Origin: Petaurus breviceps papuanus
Taxonomy: Eukaryota > Chordata > Mammalia > Diprotodontia > Petauridae
DNA: 64,000 nt
NCBI GenBank assembly: GCA_028583685.1
Contig: JAMXIF010000032.1
Span: 1,929,644-1,993,643, forward strand
Direction of reading: 5' to 3'
Below, one piece after another: positions 32,752-44,199 of this stretch (its first letter is position 1; every line of letters starts with the position of its first letter). A program made the position numbers and the translations under genes. The notes under the pieces are model-generated. The model did not search any database. It had not been told where the DNA came from and worked only from the letters and a program-made list of their open reading frames with translations.

Positions 32752-32946
32752 GGCTGTATTGGGGAACCTGGGGCTTCAAGGCCACATATGACCTCAAGTG
32801 CAGCCCTTTGACTGAATCCAAAATCCACAGAACAAATCCCCTTAATAAAAAGATTTGTTTTGTAAAACCTGAACTTGATCAAAAGGCCACACCCCCGGAA
32901 CTAGAAAGTCTCATGTAGCCTTGAGGCCACAGGTTCCTCAGTGCTG
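32752..32946. mobile_element. hAT-type MITE, near-palindromic
   Basis: The left 'ggggaacctggggcttcaag' and right 'cttgaggccacaggttcctc' ends are long inverted repeats. The middle keeps 'gcagccctttgactgaatcc' and 'cttgatcaaaaggccacacc'. The same family, internally deleted, lies at 47372-47443. Target duplication not clear. Confidence 0.75.
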
Positions 32947-33611
32947 GAGGGTATTCTGCTGGCTCAGTCAGCCTCCTGCCCTGGTATGGGGTATCATAAC
33001 GTTATCTGTTCATTCAAAAACAAACAAACAACCACCTTCCTTTTTCTGGGATAGACTGTCCTGCTATTAGATCTTAGAACATGGGGACAGAGAGCAGCAT
33101 ACAGGCTTGCAGTAGGCAAGAGTGGCCATGCAGTCTCAAGCAGTTTTGCTCAGCATAGGTGATATACTGCAGGGTGGTAACTTGACCCAGCAGACATGAC
33201 AGGATGCCCAACAGAGAGCAGTATGATAACATTAAACAGAGAACATCAATGGTTCAACAATATTAGAGATCCATCTCTATCCCTACATATGTGCTTTCCA
33301 TGCATGCACCATGACTATACCAGTTCCTGACATTTGCATAGGCCACCTGGTTCTTGAACATATATGCCTTCATGTGTGTGATCTAGGTGTGTTAGTTGCT
33401 AGAATGAGCTCATTTATGTTCCCTGCCTATGTGACCTATATGTGTATTTCCTGGTCACGTGTTCTATGCTTATGTGCTTACCCTTACAGATGGTAGAGTA
33501 ACCTATGTGACTGTGTAAGCCATTTGTTCACAGGGAGGGCATCATTTCCTGACATTTTGTTTGCTATGCAAATTGAGTAAATAAATGCCTTTTGTTTTGA
33601 ACTAATGTGTT
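32947..33611. other. Unassigned DNA
   Basis: No repeat recognised. It is rich in 'tatgtg' phrases near 33355-33530, and has an AATAAA-like motif near 33579. A decayed LTR is possible but not supported. Confidence 0.4.
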
Positions 33612-33850
33612 CAAAGGCAGGTAGGTGGTGCAATGGATAGAACTCTGGATCTGGTGCCAGAAAATCCTAAATTCAAATCTGACTTCATACAGTTACTAGT
33701 TAAGTCACTTAACCTTTGTTTGCCTCAGTTTCTTCTACTGTAAAATGGGGATAACAATAACCTTTATCTCTCCGGGTCATTGTGAGGATCAAATGAGATC
33801 TCTGTAAAGCACAATGACTGGCACACAGTAGGCCCTTAATAAATGAATTT
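33612..33850 (+). mobile_element. CORE-SINE, full length, sense
   Basis: Head 'ggcaggtaggtggtgcaatg', 'tctactgtaaaatggggata', 'tcattgtgaggatcaaatga' and the 3' end 'agtaggcccttaataaatg' are all present. Confidence 0.85.
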
Positions 33851-34603
33851 TTCTTTCCCTCCTCTAACTGGCTGCTAAAAGCAAACACATCAAACTTTAG
33901 TTTTCCATGAGTATTGAACAAAAATAGCTAGATGTGGCTTTTTTTTTGGGGGGGGGGGGAACTCACACATGAGGGAGTATCTTCTAGATGCTACAAAAAT
34001 AGTGATTTCATTTTTGTCTTCATTACAATATTGAGCCTTTGGGGGATGGGACACTCCCCAGGACTCATTGACATAAAGCATTTTGTAAACTTTTCCGAGT
34101 CATCTTTCTTTCTTTTAATAGCCTACAGTTGGCTGTGGGTTGAAACTTTTATTGGGTCTTTGAAATGAGGGGGCAAAATGAGTTTATCTGCCTTTGTGAG
34201 CTATCCAAAGTATGCTTTGGATTGGTCGGGATTGTTTGAAAGTTGGCCATTTGGTAGGGAGGTGAGAGAGAAGCAACAAATGTTTGTCCTTCTGGAACCG
34301 AGCAAGTAATGACGTGGTTGGGTTGAGAGCCGAATCCGGAGGTACTTAAAAAATTCAACTGCCTATGTGCAACATGCAAAAGGTGCATGAAAGACTTCTT
34401 CAATGTTATTTTCTATATACTCACTTCTTTTTAATGCCAAAGAAGTCATTCTCCAAGACTCTCACCTAGTTATTTTATTTTGTGTTAAGTTGCATATATC
34501 ACAATGAAGGTACAAATACTCTGAATGCTGGGTGTGTACATATGTGTTGGGGAGTCAGAAAGAGTAATGCTCAGAGGGCATGACTTTCATGCCTTGCATA
34601 ATA
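33851..34603. other. Unassigned DNA
   Basis: A (T)9(G)11 run lies at 33940-33959. Otherwise nothing recognised. Confidence 0.4.
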
Positions 34604-34616
34604 TGCCCAAATTCTT

Positions 34617-34788
34617 TTTTTGTTTGTTTAGCTTTTTTTGGAGGGGGGAGGGCAGGGCAATTGGGGTTAAGTGACTTGCTCAAGGTCATACAGCTAGTAC
34701 ATGTTAAGTGTCTGAGGTTGGATTTGAACTCAGGTCCTTCTGACTCCAGGGCTGGTGCTCTATTCACTGTGCCACCTAGCCGGCCCTT
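34617..34788 (-). mobile_element. Young tRNA-SINE, antisense, 13-bp target duplication
   Basis: Full body from the T-tail through 'gcaattggggttaagtgact' to 'gccacctagccggccc'. 'tgcccaaattctt' flanks it exactly (34604-34616, 34789-34801). Confidence 0.94.
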
Positions 34789-34801
34789 TGCCCAAATTCT
34801 T

Positions 34802-35237
34802 AATCCTGACTCTAGTTACATGGGCCTTTTAAAAAAATTTACCGATATCCTCAACTAATATGGATTAAGTAATCACATGTCTATATGCTATGCAAATTTT
34901 CATCATAGGGTGATAGATTTAGAGCCTGAAGAGAAAGTTAGATTGTATGGGTTAATTTGAACTATTTGAAAGGGTTAGTGGTCCCAGAGTGAATGGAAGG
35001 GATAAAGCAAGCAGGTGTGTGCCTGCTCACACAAGTGGTATAGGTGCAAACACACATAGACTTAAAAGCACACATCTCAGAAAAATCGAAGATTCCATTT
35101 CAGATTTAAATTATTTTGCTTAATTACTTTGCAATTTGTAGAAATTTTTATATGACGATGACATCTTGCTTCCCCAGTTTCTTCCTCTAGATGCCCAGAA
35201 AAGTACCATCAGTGATGTCTGGCATTCATTAGGTAGT
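34802..35237. other. Unassigned DNA
   Basis: No repeat recognised. Confidence 0.4.
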
Positions 35238-35442
35238 CCCTGATTTTAAGGCACTTTCTAGATGTTCTAATATGAGCCTCACAATAACCCTATAAGTAGG
35301 CAGTACAGATACTCTTACCCCCATTTTTATAGATGAGGAAACTGAAGCCCACAGAAGTGAGATGACTTGCCCATAGTCTAATTAATAAGTGTTAGAAATG
35401 GGTTTTAAGCGTTCTGAATTCAAAAACCAGAACTCTGTCCAA
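35238..35442 (-). mobile_element. CORE-SINE, antisense
   Basis: 'gagcctcacaataaccctat', 'ttatagatgaggaaactgaa' and 'gatgacttgcccatagtcta' in order. Confidence 0.78.
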
Positions 35443-35505
35443 GAATGAGACTTAATATCAAATTAGCAAACAACCTTCAGTGTCTCCCTTTTGCTTCTGA
35501 GGAAA

Positions 35506-35585
35506 ATGTGTGTGTGTGTTTATGTGCGCATGTGTATGAATATGCGTGTGTGCGTGAATGCCTGTGTGTGTGCATGTGTGATTAA
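35506..35585. repeat. TG-rich microsatellite, impure
   Basis: 'gtgtgtgtgt' units broken by ATG, GCG and AA. Confidence 0.8.
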
Positions 35586-35708
35586 AGAATTGTTCACTTG
35601 TTCTTGTCGGGGAAATGTTATCCCTAGTATATTCTGGCAGACTGGAGTCCCTTTGGCCAAGAAGATATGACCTACAATGCGTAGGTTTTTTCCTACCCTC
35701 TTTTCCAG

Positions 35709-35710
<2 letters not shown>

Positions 35711-35783
<73 letters not shown>

Positions 35784-35807
35784 TCACTCACTCACTCACT
35801 CACACAT
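35711..35807. repeat. Compound (CT)n(CA)n(CTCA)n microsatellite
   Basis: About 36 bp of CT, 32 bp of CA, then six CTCA units. The order suggests that the tetramer arose at the CA/CT boundary. Confidence 0.96.
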
Positions 35808-35809
35808 AT

Positions 35810-36056
35810 GTTGTTGAGTTGCTTCAGTCATGTCCAACTCTTCATGACACTATTTGAGGTTTTCTTGGCAAAGATTCTAGAATACTTCACCATTTCCATC
35901 TCCATCTCATTTTACAGATGAGGAAACTGAGGAAAACAGGGTTCAGTGATTTGCCCAAGGTAACACAGCTAGTGTCTGAGACCAGATTTGAACTCATGAA
36001 GATGGGTCTTCCTGATTCCAAGCCCAGTTCTGTATCAGCTGAACTGCCTGCCTGCC
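35810..36056 (-). mobile_element. RTE-tailed SINE, antisense
   Basis: 'cttcagtcatgtccaactct' tail, 'ttttacagatgaggaaactg' core and 'gcctgcctgcc' head end. Full length, directly after the compound microsatellite. Confidence 0.88.
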
Positions 36057-36094
36057 ATAACTATATCTATATCTACATACATACACGCACATTC

Positions 36095-36530
36095 CTCAGC
36101 TAAGCATTAGAACCTTCACATTATATCTCCAACCCTTTCTTCACAGACTTATACTACACTATTCCTCTCTAGGTACTGCATGATCTGGTCAAACTTGCCT
36201 ATTTGCAATTCTCTCATTTGGAATCCCATCTCTCACCTCCACATCTTTGTATGAGCTGTCCCCTTATGGCAGAAATGTATTCCCAACACACCTTCACTTC
36301 TTAGAACCCTTAATGTCTTCCAAGGCTCAGATCAGGTACCACTTCTTGTGGGAATTTTTTCCTAATCCTCTCCTTTTCAAATAATTTTTAATACTGTTTG
36401 TATATGTCATATACTCCAGCAGAATAAAGTATACTCGTGGGAAGAGACTTCTTGTTTCATTTCTTTCTTCATATCCCTGGGATGAGCCTAATATACACAG
36501 AAAGTACTTAGTAACTACTTTGCTGAATTG
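36095..36530 (+). mobile_element. L2 3' part, sense
   Basis: 'catctttgtatgagctgtcc', 'ccttaatgtcttccaaggct', 'caggtaccacttcttgtggg' and 'tacttagtaactactttgct' follow L2 ORF2 C-terminal/3'UTR order. Confidence 0.75.
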
Positions 36531-37276
36531 GAAAGGGGATTGGGGTCATTGCTTTCTGCTTTTTTTTTCTTTGCTGCCGAGCTCATCCTCCCTCTTAATC
36601 CCATCCCTGGCCACTTGAGCTTCAATTTGCCATAGTATGGTAAAAAGAACCTCTCCCAATAAGGATAAGTAGCTGTGTCTTCTGTTATATTGCCTCGATG
36701 CTAATATTAAGTCTTTCAGATTCCTCTCTCTAACCTGTAACAGAGAACTCTTTAATTTGGAGTTGGGTGTTCCCAAGATCCTTTCAGTTTTAGCTTACAA
36801 GTGAATTCAGAAGAACAAAAGGTAAGCTGAGGAGGCAGGGATTCTGTTCTCTAAACACCTGGCCAATATCCCTGCCTTTCTTATGCATATCTATCAATAG
36901 CAATATCTGATTGCTTTGGTGTTCTATTTTACCCAGCGCCCCCCCCCCCAAAAAAATATACTGTCTTCCCACATTTCTAATACCATCTTGGGCCTGGAAG
37001 AGTGAAGATATAAAGATAACTAAACTCATAGTAAGTAAGTGGTCAACAGAGAGATTGTGGCTCAAGGGCTATGTCTCTGGGCAAAGAAAACCTCAGTTCT
37101 TAGCAGAAAATAATGATTAGAATGATTAGTAAAAACAATTATTAGAATACTTTTTATGTATCTACACTTTATTATGTTATTTTAAGTCCACAATTTTTTT
37201 CATTAAAATTATTGACTTTCTATTACATATTAAGCAGAAAATCCATTTCAATTCTATTGGCATTTATGAAATGTTT
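36531..37276. other. Unassigned DNA
   Basis: No repeat recognised; C-tract near 36940-36949. Confidence 0.4.
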
Positions 37277-37528
37277 TTGTTCAGTCATTTTTCAGTCATG
37301 TCCAGCTCTTTGTGACCCCATTTGGGATTTTCTTGCCAAAGATACTGAAGTCGTTTGTTATTTCCTTCTCCAGTTCATTTTACAGATGAGGAAACTGAGG
37401 CAAACAAGGTTGAGTGACTTACCCAGAGTCACACAGCTAGACACTTTCTGAGGCTGGATTTGACCTCAGGAGATGTCTTTCTGACTCCTTGTCTGGCACT
37501 ATATATCCATTGCACCACCTAGCTTCCC
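37277..37528 (-). mobile_element. RTE-tailed SINE, antisense
   Basis: 'cagtcatgtccagctctttg' tail, 'ttttacagatgaggaaactg' core, 'attgcaccacctagcttccc' head. The best-kept copy of this class here. Confidence 0.9.
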
Positions 37529-38099
37529 TTTTATGAAGTATGGAGGTTCCAATTTTGGAGATGGGACACAGATCCAACTCACAAGGAATTTGAATTGAAA
37601 TAGTGTAGATAATGTTGAGCGTGGATTTTGGTATACACATTTAAACTTCATTGATATCGGCAGTTTAGGGGTTGGGGAAAAGAAAATGGGGTGGGATTAG
37701 TTTGAGATTTTTAAAATTCTGAATTATAGAAAGTTTTTCAAGAATTACAATTTGATTATTTTCGAACATACTTTCTAAGTAATGTTCCTGTAGAGTATAT
37801 TTTAATAAAGATATACAACTCTGTAATTAGCAAAATTATTTTGCATTCAAAGACAATTTCACCTTTTCTATAGTCCTTGAGAAACAATGTACTTTTTGTA
37901 TGCAGAATAAACATGTCTATCTCCTGCAATTTTGCTTACCTAATATTCTTGCAGTTCTTTTCCTTACAGATAAGTCAACCAAGTTAGGGTACAGATAGAC
38001 ATAGAGATACAGAAACAGATACGTGTACACACGTACATATGGGAAAGAGAGGGAGAGAGGGAGAGAAAGAGGGAGAGAGAGGGAGGGGGGGAAGAGAGA

Positions 38100-38137
<38 letters not shown>

Positions 38138-38689
38138 GTTGACTAACTTGGACTTTGTGATAATTCAACATGGCTGAAATGTATTCCAAGTTAGTCAAGT
38201 CCAAACAAATAAGATCTTACAGTCTTTGTTTGCTAGATTTATTTACATTCCCAGACAGGCATCTGTTTAAACTCTCAATTCATCAGCTTGTTAAAACAAA
38301 ACAAATAAACAAAAGCCCACCACCTAGCTGGATTTCTACTACAGCTTCTGTGTTAGAGAAATTATATTATTTAGTAATAATGCAGAACTCAATCAATACT
38401 ATGGCCATGAGGGTAATAACAAATAGTATATATTCAAATGAAAGCCTCTTCCCATAGAAATTATTTGTGTAATGGGACATCTATCACAGAAATGTGCTTC
38501 CCTTTATAAGAAAAGAATAAAACTAGAAAGTTATTGCTTTATTGATTTTTAAAAGTATCTATGTGCTCTATCCATATGTTACACCCAGGTGCATAGGATG
38601 TCTCTCTTTCCATGATCATTTATAAAACAGAGTTGGATAAATTACTCCTTAGGACCTATCCAGATCTAGCTCCATGATTTAGCAATTCA
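37529..38689. other. Single-copy DNA with a GA repeat and a hairpin
   Basis: A purine tract (GGGAGA/GA units) fills 38041-38134. It is followed at once by a 14-bp perfect inverted repeat, 38139-38152 and 38185-38198 (see findings). Confidence 0.6.
38041..38134 (+). repeat. (GA)n / GGGAGA purine microsatellite
   Basis: Pure purine for over 90 bp, ending in about 15 GA units. Confidence 0.96.
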
Positions 38690-38775
38690 CTGGTCCAACT
38701 TTCAGCTCTGTTACTCACTAGCTATATGACCTTTGCCAAATAACCTCAGTTTCTTTTTCTGTAAAAATTACACAA
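38690..38775 (+). mobile_element. CORE-SINE fragment, sense
   Basis: 'ctctgttactcactagctat' and 'ataacctcagtttctttttc' remain from the middle of a MIR-type SINE. Confidence 0.6.
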
Positions 38776-39459
38776 TTCACCCGAGCAATATTTATGTGAC
38801 CTTCTAAGTTAAAGCTCCCCACCTCCATCTCCTTATATGCATACCTTGTTGGCCTTGATGAAGTAATAGAGATTATAGTATTAATTATATTATCCCTATT
38901 AAAAAACCATTGCTTTTGTGTTACTAGGAGTAGAATTCGAAGTTTGCCATGTGTCTCTGAGTCCTTATACAAAATCTTTAATGATTTTGAACAAGATTTT
39001 AAGGAAAAGTTTTAGAATGTCTGCTTTCTGTTTTCTGTGCTAGCAACTCCTTGAAAGTAAGAGGCAGACGTAGATGACCTATAAGGACCATTTATTTCCA
39101 TATTTTATGCTTCTGCTAATGAAAACACATAAAGCCCTGTGTATTTATAAAGATGGGAGTGCTAACTATACTCATGTAATTTGATATTATTTACAATAAA
39201 TATTCTATCTGTTTACTTAATGTATGTTTTATGAAAACCAATAAGGGGTGAATCCATTTAGAGAGAGGTAATGAAAGAAGAGTGTATGAAAGGAGTTTTA
39301 TGTTAAAAGGAATTCTCACCACCAGAACCATAACTATAGATTGTGTTCCTTGTTGTAAGTAGCACAAATCTGTCCAGAGGGTAGGAAATACTCCTCAAAC
39401 CAGTTTATGACATGAAAAAAAATGTAATGAATACAAATACAGTAGAATTGTTGATGCAC
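38776..39459. other. Unassigned DNA
   Basis: No repeat recognised. Confidence 0.4.
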
Positions 39460-39699
39460 AGTCTTTTCAGCCATATCCAACTCTTTGTGAACCATTTAGG
39501 GTTTTCTTGGCAAAGATACTCCAGTGGTTTGTCATTTCCTTCTCTAACCCATTTTTTACAGATGAGGAAACTGAGGCAAATAGGCAAGTGACTTGCCAAA
39601 GGTCATACAGCTAGTAAGTGTTTAAGGCCAGATTTGAACTTGGGTCTTCCTGACTCCAGACACAGCACTCTATTTTCAGTGTCACCTTGCCACCCAGTT
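39460..39699 (-). mobile_element. RTE-tailed SINE, antisense
   Basis: 'ttttcagccatatccaactc', 'tcttggcaaagatactccag' and 'ggtcatacagctagtaagtg' in order; head end 'gtcaccttgccaccc'. Confidence 0.88.
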
Positions 39700-40532
39700 G
39701 AATAGAAAGGGATATTAGTTACTATACTACTTCTTTGCAACTGAGCAAGTATATCTTAAACATCTGTGCCTTCTAAATGGTAGTGCTTTGGGTCAAAGCC
39801 TAAGTCAGCCCACCACCATTATAGGTTAGTCATCTTTCTGTTAATTGGTTGGATAAAGCTCGGAGGAGGGGGAATTTAGCGAGGCATGTTAAGACATTCT
39901 GGGATTGATGTAAACAGCTTGGCAGATTGTTTGGAGAAGTAGGAGTGAGATGGGCAGAGGAAAGGCAGTCACTGAGTCATTTTGCTTGGATGAGCTGAGT
40001 AAACTAGTGAATAGCAAGCTTAATCATTGGGATTATCTAGGGGATTAAATGAGGGCACATGCTTTCACACTAAGGGTTAGAACATTGTTTTCAAGGAGCA
40101 CAATGGAGACTTCCTTCCCTCTTCTCCCTGTCCTCTTCCCTCCCTGAAGAAGTATCTCTTGACTGAAGAGTAATATAGGGAAAAATTGGACATATTCTTC
40201 CTTAGGAATTTATAATACAAGAGAGAATCAGAATGGCCTGATTTTGTTTGAAATTCACACAGTTAGAATGAGTGCTGTGAGGTGACTAGATCAAGGCCAT
40301 GTGAAAGATGAAGGCTCTTTTCATTTGAGCTTTCCTGTTCATATTATTTCCTTATCTAAAGTATAATCGCCTTCAAATGCATATAATTTAGTGAATGTGG
40401 GCTGTGTTCATGAGCCTATGGAAACAAATTTTTCTGCCAGGAACACTTGGAATGAATGACCAACAATTCCCTGTTCAAATATAAGTGTGTTGTTGAAGGA
40501 CAGACATGGCTGATGCTTCCTTAAATAAATAT
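39700..40532. other. Single-copy DNA
   Basis: No repeat recognised. 39790-40090 is mixed-composition sequence. Confidence 0.4.
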
Positions 40533-40583
40533 ACATGTATGTGTATACATATGCACATACATACACATATGTGTATATATAGA
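40533..40583. repeat. CATA/TG/TA microsatellite
   Basis: Short impure array next to the L1 start. Confidence 0.8.
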
Positions 40584-40589
40584 AAATTA

Positions 40590-41132
40590 TTACATCAACT
40601 CTTTTTGTGGTAGCAAAGAATTTGAAACTGAAAGTATGCCTATTAATTGAGATAGACAAACAAGCTGTGATATATTATTATAATGGAATACTTTTGTGCC
40701 ATAAGAAATGACAAAGGGCACAGTTCCAGAAAAATCTGAAAAGACTCACATGAACTGATGCAAAATCAAGTGAGCAAAACCAAGAGAACATTTTATTCGA
40801 TACCAACAATACTATAGTGATGATCAGCTGTGAAAGATTTAGTCACTCCAATCAAAACAATGATCCACAACCATTGCAAAGGACCCATGATAAAAAATGC
40901 TTTCTACCTCCAGAGAGAGAATTGATGAATTCTGAGTTCAGTTGGAAGCATTTTTCTGCTTTATTTTTCTTACCTTTTTTTGGCAGCATGATTAATATGG
41001 AAATATGTTTTGCATGAATTTACATCCATTATGGGTACAATATTGTTTGTCTTCTCAATGGGAGTGGAAAGGTCAGAGGGCAGAAAAGAATTTGAAACTC
41101 AAAAATACGAACGGTAAAAAAGAAAAAAAAAC
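40590..41132 (+). mobile_element. 5'-truncated L1 3' end, sense
   Basis: 'ggaatacttttgtgccataa', 'atgatcagctgtgaaagatt', 'aaaatgctttctacctccag' and 'gaatttgaaactcaaaaata' follow the same order as the L1 at 15581 and 53722. It ends in an A-rich tail; the target duplication is not clear. Confidence 0.85.
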
Positions 41133-41208
41133 TATCCAAAAAAAAGATTGCTGTAGAACATTATTCAATTGTTTCTATTAAGTTGTTTTTCAGTTGCATC
41201 CAACTCTT

Positions 41209-41671
41209 TTTTCTTCTTCTTTTCCTTTGAAATTTATTTTTAGTTTACAACATTCAGTTCAGCAAGCTTTTGAATTCCAAATTTCCCCCCTTCGTCTCCT
41301 TCCCCCTCCCCCCCAAGATGGCATGCAATCCGATATAGGTTCTACATATACCTACACATTGAATATATTTCCACAATAGTCAAGTTGTAAAGAAGAATTA
41401 TAACCAATGGGAGTGGCTACATAGCGCAGTGAGTAAAACCCCAGCCCCGGAGTCAGGAAGACCCGAGTTCAGTTCCCGCCTTAGACACTTAACACGCACA
41501 CACAAAAAAATAGCTGTATAACCTTGGGCAAGTTACTTAATCCCAATTGCCCTCCAAAAGGCAAACAAAAAAAAAAAGACTTATAACCAATGGAATAAAC
41601 CATGAGAAAGAAGAAACAAAGCAAACAAAAAAAGAGAGAGCAAATAGTTTGCTTTCAATCTGCATTCAGAT
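41209..41671 (-). mobile_element. 5'-truncated L1 3' end inside an RTE-SINE
   Basis: Antisense L1 3'UTR from the T-rich tail through 'ttttgaattccaaatttccc' to 'caatctgcattcagat'. 'atccaactctt' (41198-41208) and 'atccaattctt' (41672-41682) form a target duplication with one mismatch. A SINE later entered it at 41411. Confidence 0.9.
41411..41580 (+). mobile_element. Young tRNA-SINE inside L1
   Basis: Body with 'ggaagacccgagttcag' and 'ccaattgccctccaaaagg', A-tail to 41577. 'ttataaccaatgg' flanks it exactly (41398-41410, 41581-41593). Confidence 0.93.
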
Positions 41672-41907
41672 ATCCAATTCTTCATGATCCCATTTATTGA
41701 TTTTCTTGGCAAAGATACTGGAGTGGTTTGCCATATACTTCTCTAGTTCACTTTACAGATGAGAAAACTGAAGCAAACAGGCTTTAGTGATTGCCTAAGG
41801 TCACACGGCTAGTAAACATCCCAGGCCAGATCTGAACTCAGGAAGATGAGTCCTCCTGACTCTAGGTCCAGCACTCTATTAACTACGGTAACACTTAAGC
41901 TGCCCCT

Positions 41908-42109
41908 ATAGAACTTTGGATGTCATTATTAAAAATAGTTTTAAACAATAAAAATGTGACCACCTGTTTCATGCTTAAAAGAACCAGAAAAAAGTGGGAG
42001 AAAAGAAGAATATAGAATTAGCACTGGAAGGCAAATTTTTAAACATTTAATTGGTGCCTAAGATGTGTAAGTTATATAATATGTTCCAAAGGTTTAATAT
42101 TGGAATAAA
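41908..42109. other. Unassigned DNA
   Basis: 'tttaaacatttaattggtgc' near 42040 may be an antisense L2 3' end remnant. Confidence 0.35.
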
Positions 42110-42480
42110 GTCATAGAGTTCTCGAACCTATTGGCATTTTAAAATACATCCAATCCAATATCCATATTTTAATATGGTAAAATTGGAGCCCATGGAGCTG
42201 AAATGACTTTCTGAAGGTCACTCAGCTAGTGAATGGAAAGTCAAGATTAGAAGTCAGTTCTTGGGGCAGCTAGGTGGTGCAGGGAATAGAGCACTGGCCC
42301 TGGAGTAAGGAGGACCTGAGTTCAAATCCAGCCTCAGACACTTAACACAAAACTAGCTTGGGCAAGTCACTTAACCCGAATTGTCCTACCTTCCCCCTTC
42401 CAAAAAGAAAAAAGAAAAATCTCAAAAAAAAAGTCAGCTTTTCTGTGTCCACCTAGGGTTCTTTCCCCTGTAGGAGATGG
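42110..42480 (-). mobile_element. CORE-SINE, antisense, split by a tRNA-SINE
   Basis: 'ctgaaatgactttctgaagg' and 'tcactcagctagtgaatgga' lie to the left of the SINE; weak continuation ('tgtccacctagggttctttc') lies to the right. Confidence 0.65.
42263..42430 (+). mobile_element. Young tRNA-SINE inside a CORE-SINE
   Basis: Full head 'ggggcagctaggtggtgcag' and A-tail. Flanks 'aagtcagttctt' (42251-42262) and 'aagtcagctttt' (42431-42442) match at 10 of 12. Confidence 0.88.
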
Positions 42481-42659
42481 GAGAGGCATGCTATCTCTCT
42501 TCACCATTAAGTAAGCTTTCTGAGGGCAAGGATTATATCTGCTTCCTTCTTCCTAACTATCCTCCATGTCTGTTCCAGTTTTTAGATGAAAAGATTCTGT
42601 GTGCACAGATTAAACATATACACAGATAACTGAATATAAAGAAATGTTAGGAGAAAAAA
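42481..42659. other. Possible L2 3'UTR piece
   Basis: 'taagctttctgagggcaagg' resembles the sense L2 3'UTR; it is short and uncertain. Confidence 0.35.
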
Positions 42660-43360
42660 ATATACTAACCTTGGTGGGTTCAGGAAAGACCTTTTGTGTA
42701 GAAAATGCACCTGAGCTGTTTTGAAGGAAGGTACTAGTTCTAGGAGTCTTAGATGAGAACGGAATCCATTCCTGGCAAGGGGAAAACCCTTTGCAAAGGT
42801 GTGGGAGCAAGAGATGGAATGTATTATACAGATAATATTTCCTAAGCCAATTTGAGTAGGAGGCGACTAATATAAAAAAGGCTAGGAAGGAAAGTGAGGA
42901 TAAGACTGTGAAGGGTACTAAATGTGAGGCTGAAGACTTTGTATTTTATGCTAACAGTAACAGGGCGCCACTGGCAATTTTTAAGTCAAGGAATGATAGG
43001 ATCAGATGTCTGCTTTAGAAATGTCAATGCTGTTGCTGTATAGAAGAGGGATGGGAAAGGGTTACGCTGGAATCTGGGAAACCAATTAGGAGACTATTAC
43101 AGTAGTCCTAATGAAAGCTCATTAGAATCTAAACAGGGTTAGTGGCTAAGTGAGTGATAGAAGGGAATGAGATGTGGAGGTAGAATTGATAAGCCATGAC
43201 AACTGATTAGATATGGCAGTCAAGGATGATTCTGGAGTTATAAAACTGGGTGCCTAGAAGGAAGGTGATGCCCTGAACCAAAAAGAGGGAATGTGGATGA
43301 AAGATGGGTTTGGGGGGGGGGATTCTCTCCTGAACATTTGGGTGTGAAATGTGTCATAAC
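42660..43360 (-). mobile_element. L2, antisense, about 700 bp
   Basis: 'gtattttatgctaacagtaa', 'aattaggagactattacagt' and 'taagccatgacaactgatta' follow antisense L2 ORF2 C-terminal order, parallel to 16378-17370. Confidence 0.75.
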
Positions 43361-43382
43361 AAATCTGGAAGATAGAAAAAGG

Positions 43383-43650
43383 AAGTGTTGGTGGTCCTGT
43401 TTTGCAGATGGATCAAACTGAGGGCCAGAGAAATGAAGTTACTTTAGAGATAATAAGGAGTAAAACCAAGGCTTGAACCTTCTGACTCCCAGCCTGGCAC
43501 TGTTTCCATTACATCTCATTGTCTATCAGAGGGAATTTTGGATCAGAATTTAAAACTGAAAAGCAGCATAGAGGTCTTCCAACTCTATCGTTGTACACAA
43601 GAGGAAACTGAGACCCAGAGTGAGGAAATACCTTAAAACTATCTGACACA
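43383..43650 (-). mobile_element. Two adjacent CORE-SINE remnants, antisense
   Basis: First 43383-43525 ('tgttttgcagatggatcaaa'), then 43535-43650 ('caagaggaaactgagaccca'). Same orientation, both truncated. Confidence 0.65.
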
Positions 43651-44199
43651 AGCTTGCTTCACAAATGCCACCCCATAGGTGTTAATCTGACAATGTGTCA
43701 AAGTATAACTCTCCATCAGAGAGGTCTGCAGAAGGCTTTGTGGAGAGCAGCAGAGAAATTTTGCTTTGCCTTGGAATGGATCCTTCTTAGAGACAGAATC
43801 ATTTGCAGAGACGAGGACAATCGTGGAGAGCATGGCTTTTAAGAAGCACTTTCTCTGCCAAGAGTTTCATTCTGATCTTATGAAAGAGTGATGCCACCTC
43901 AGGTGTAACTCACCACTGCCTTTCTAGAAAGTGCAGAACTGGAGAGAATGCCTTTATCCAGATGAATAAATACCATGCAGTAAACCAGCCTGTCGCCGAT
44001 TGAGCTTCATGTAACTAGGCATCTAGTACTTCTAGTTTTCTCCCAAATAGAACTTGGTTTCCCTTGAAGCTTTTAAAAAATTCTCTTCTATTAAAGAACA
44101 AAGTTTCCAAATAAGGAATGGCTGATTTCTCTTCTCTCCTCTGTCTAGGGACCCATGGCAGCGTTCTCTGTATATCTCTACCCAACTATGAGTTAGATG
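43651..44199. other. Single-copy DNA, possible constrained block
   Basis: No repeat recognised. 43880-44070 has balanced sequence with 'cctgtcgccgattgagc'. No credible exon frame. Confidence 0.45.

Larger units (their letters stand above)
41176..41907 (-). mobile_element. RTE-tailed SINE, antisense, split by L1
   Basis: The tail stub 41176-41208 ('cagttgcatccaactctt') continues after the L1 at 41683 with 'catgatcccatttattgatt' and runs to the head 'cacttaagctgcccc'. Confidence 0.9.

Noticed and set aside
33300-33600. LTR-like end with AATAAA and repeated 'tatgtg' phrases
   Set aside because: No opposite end, no target duplication and no family recognised.
36600-37110. Possible exon with GT/AG edges
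   Set aside because: No conserved frame or domain; splice dinucleotides alone are too frequent to count.
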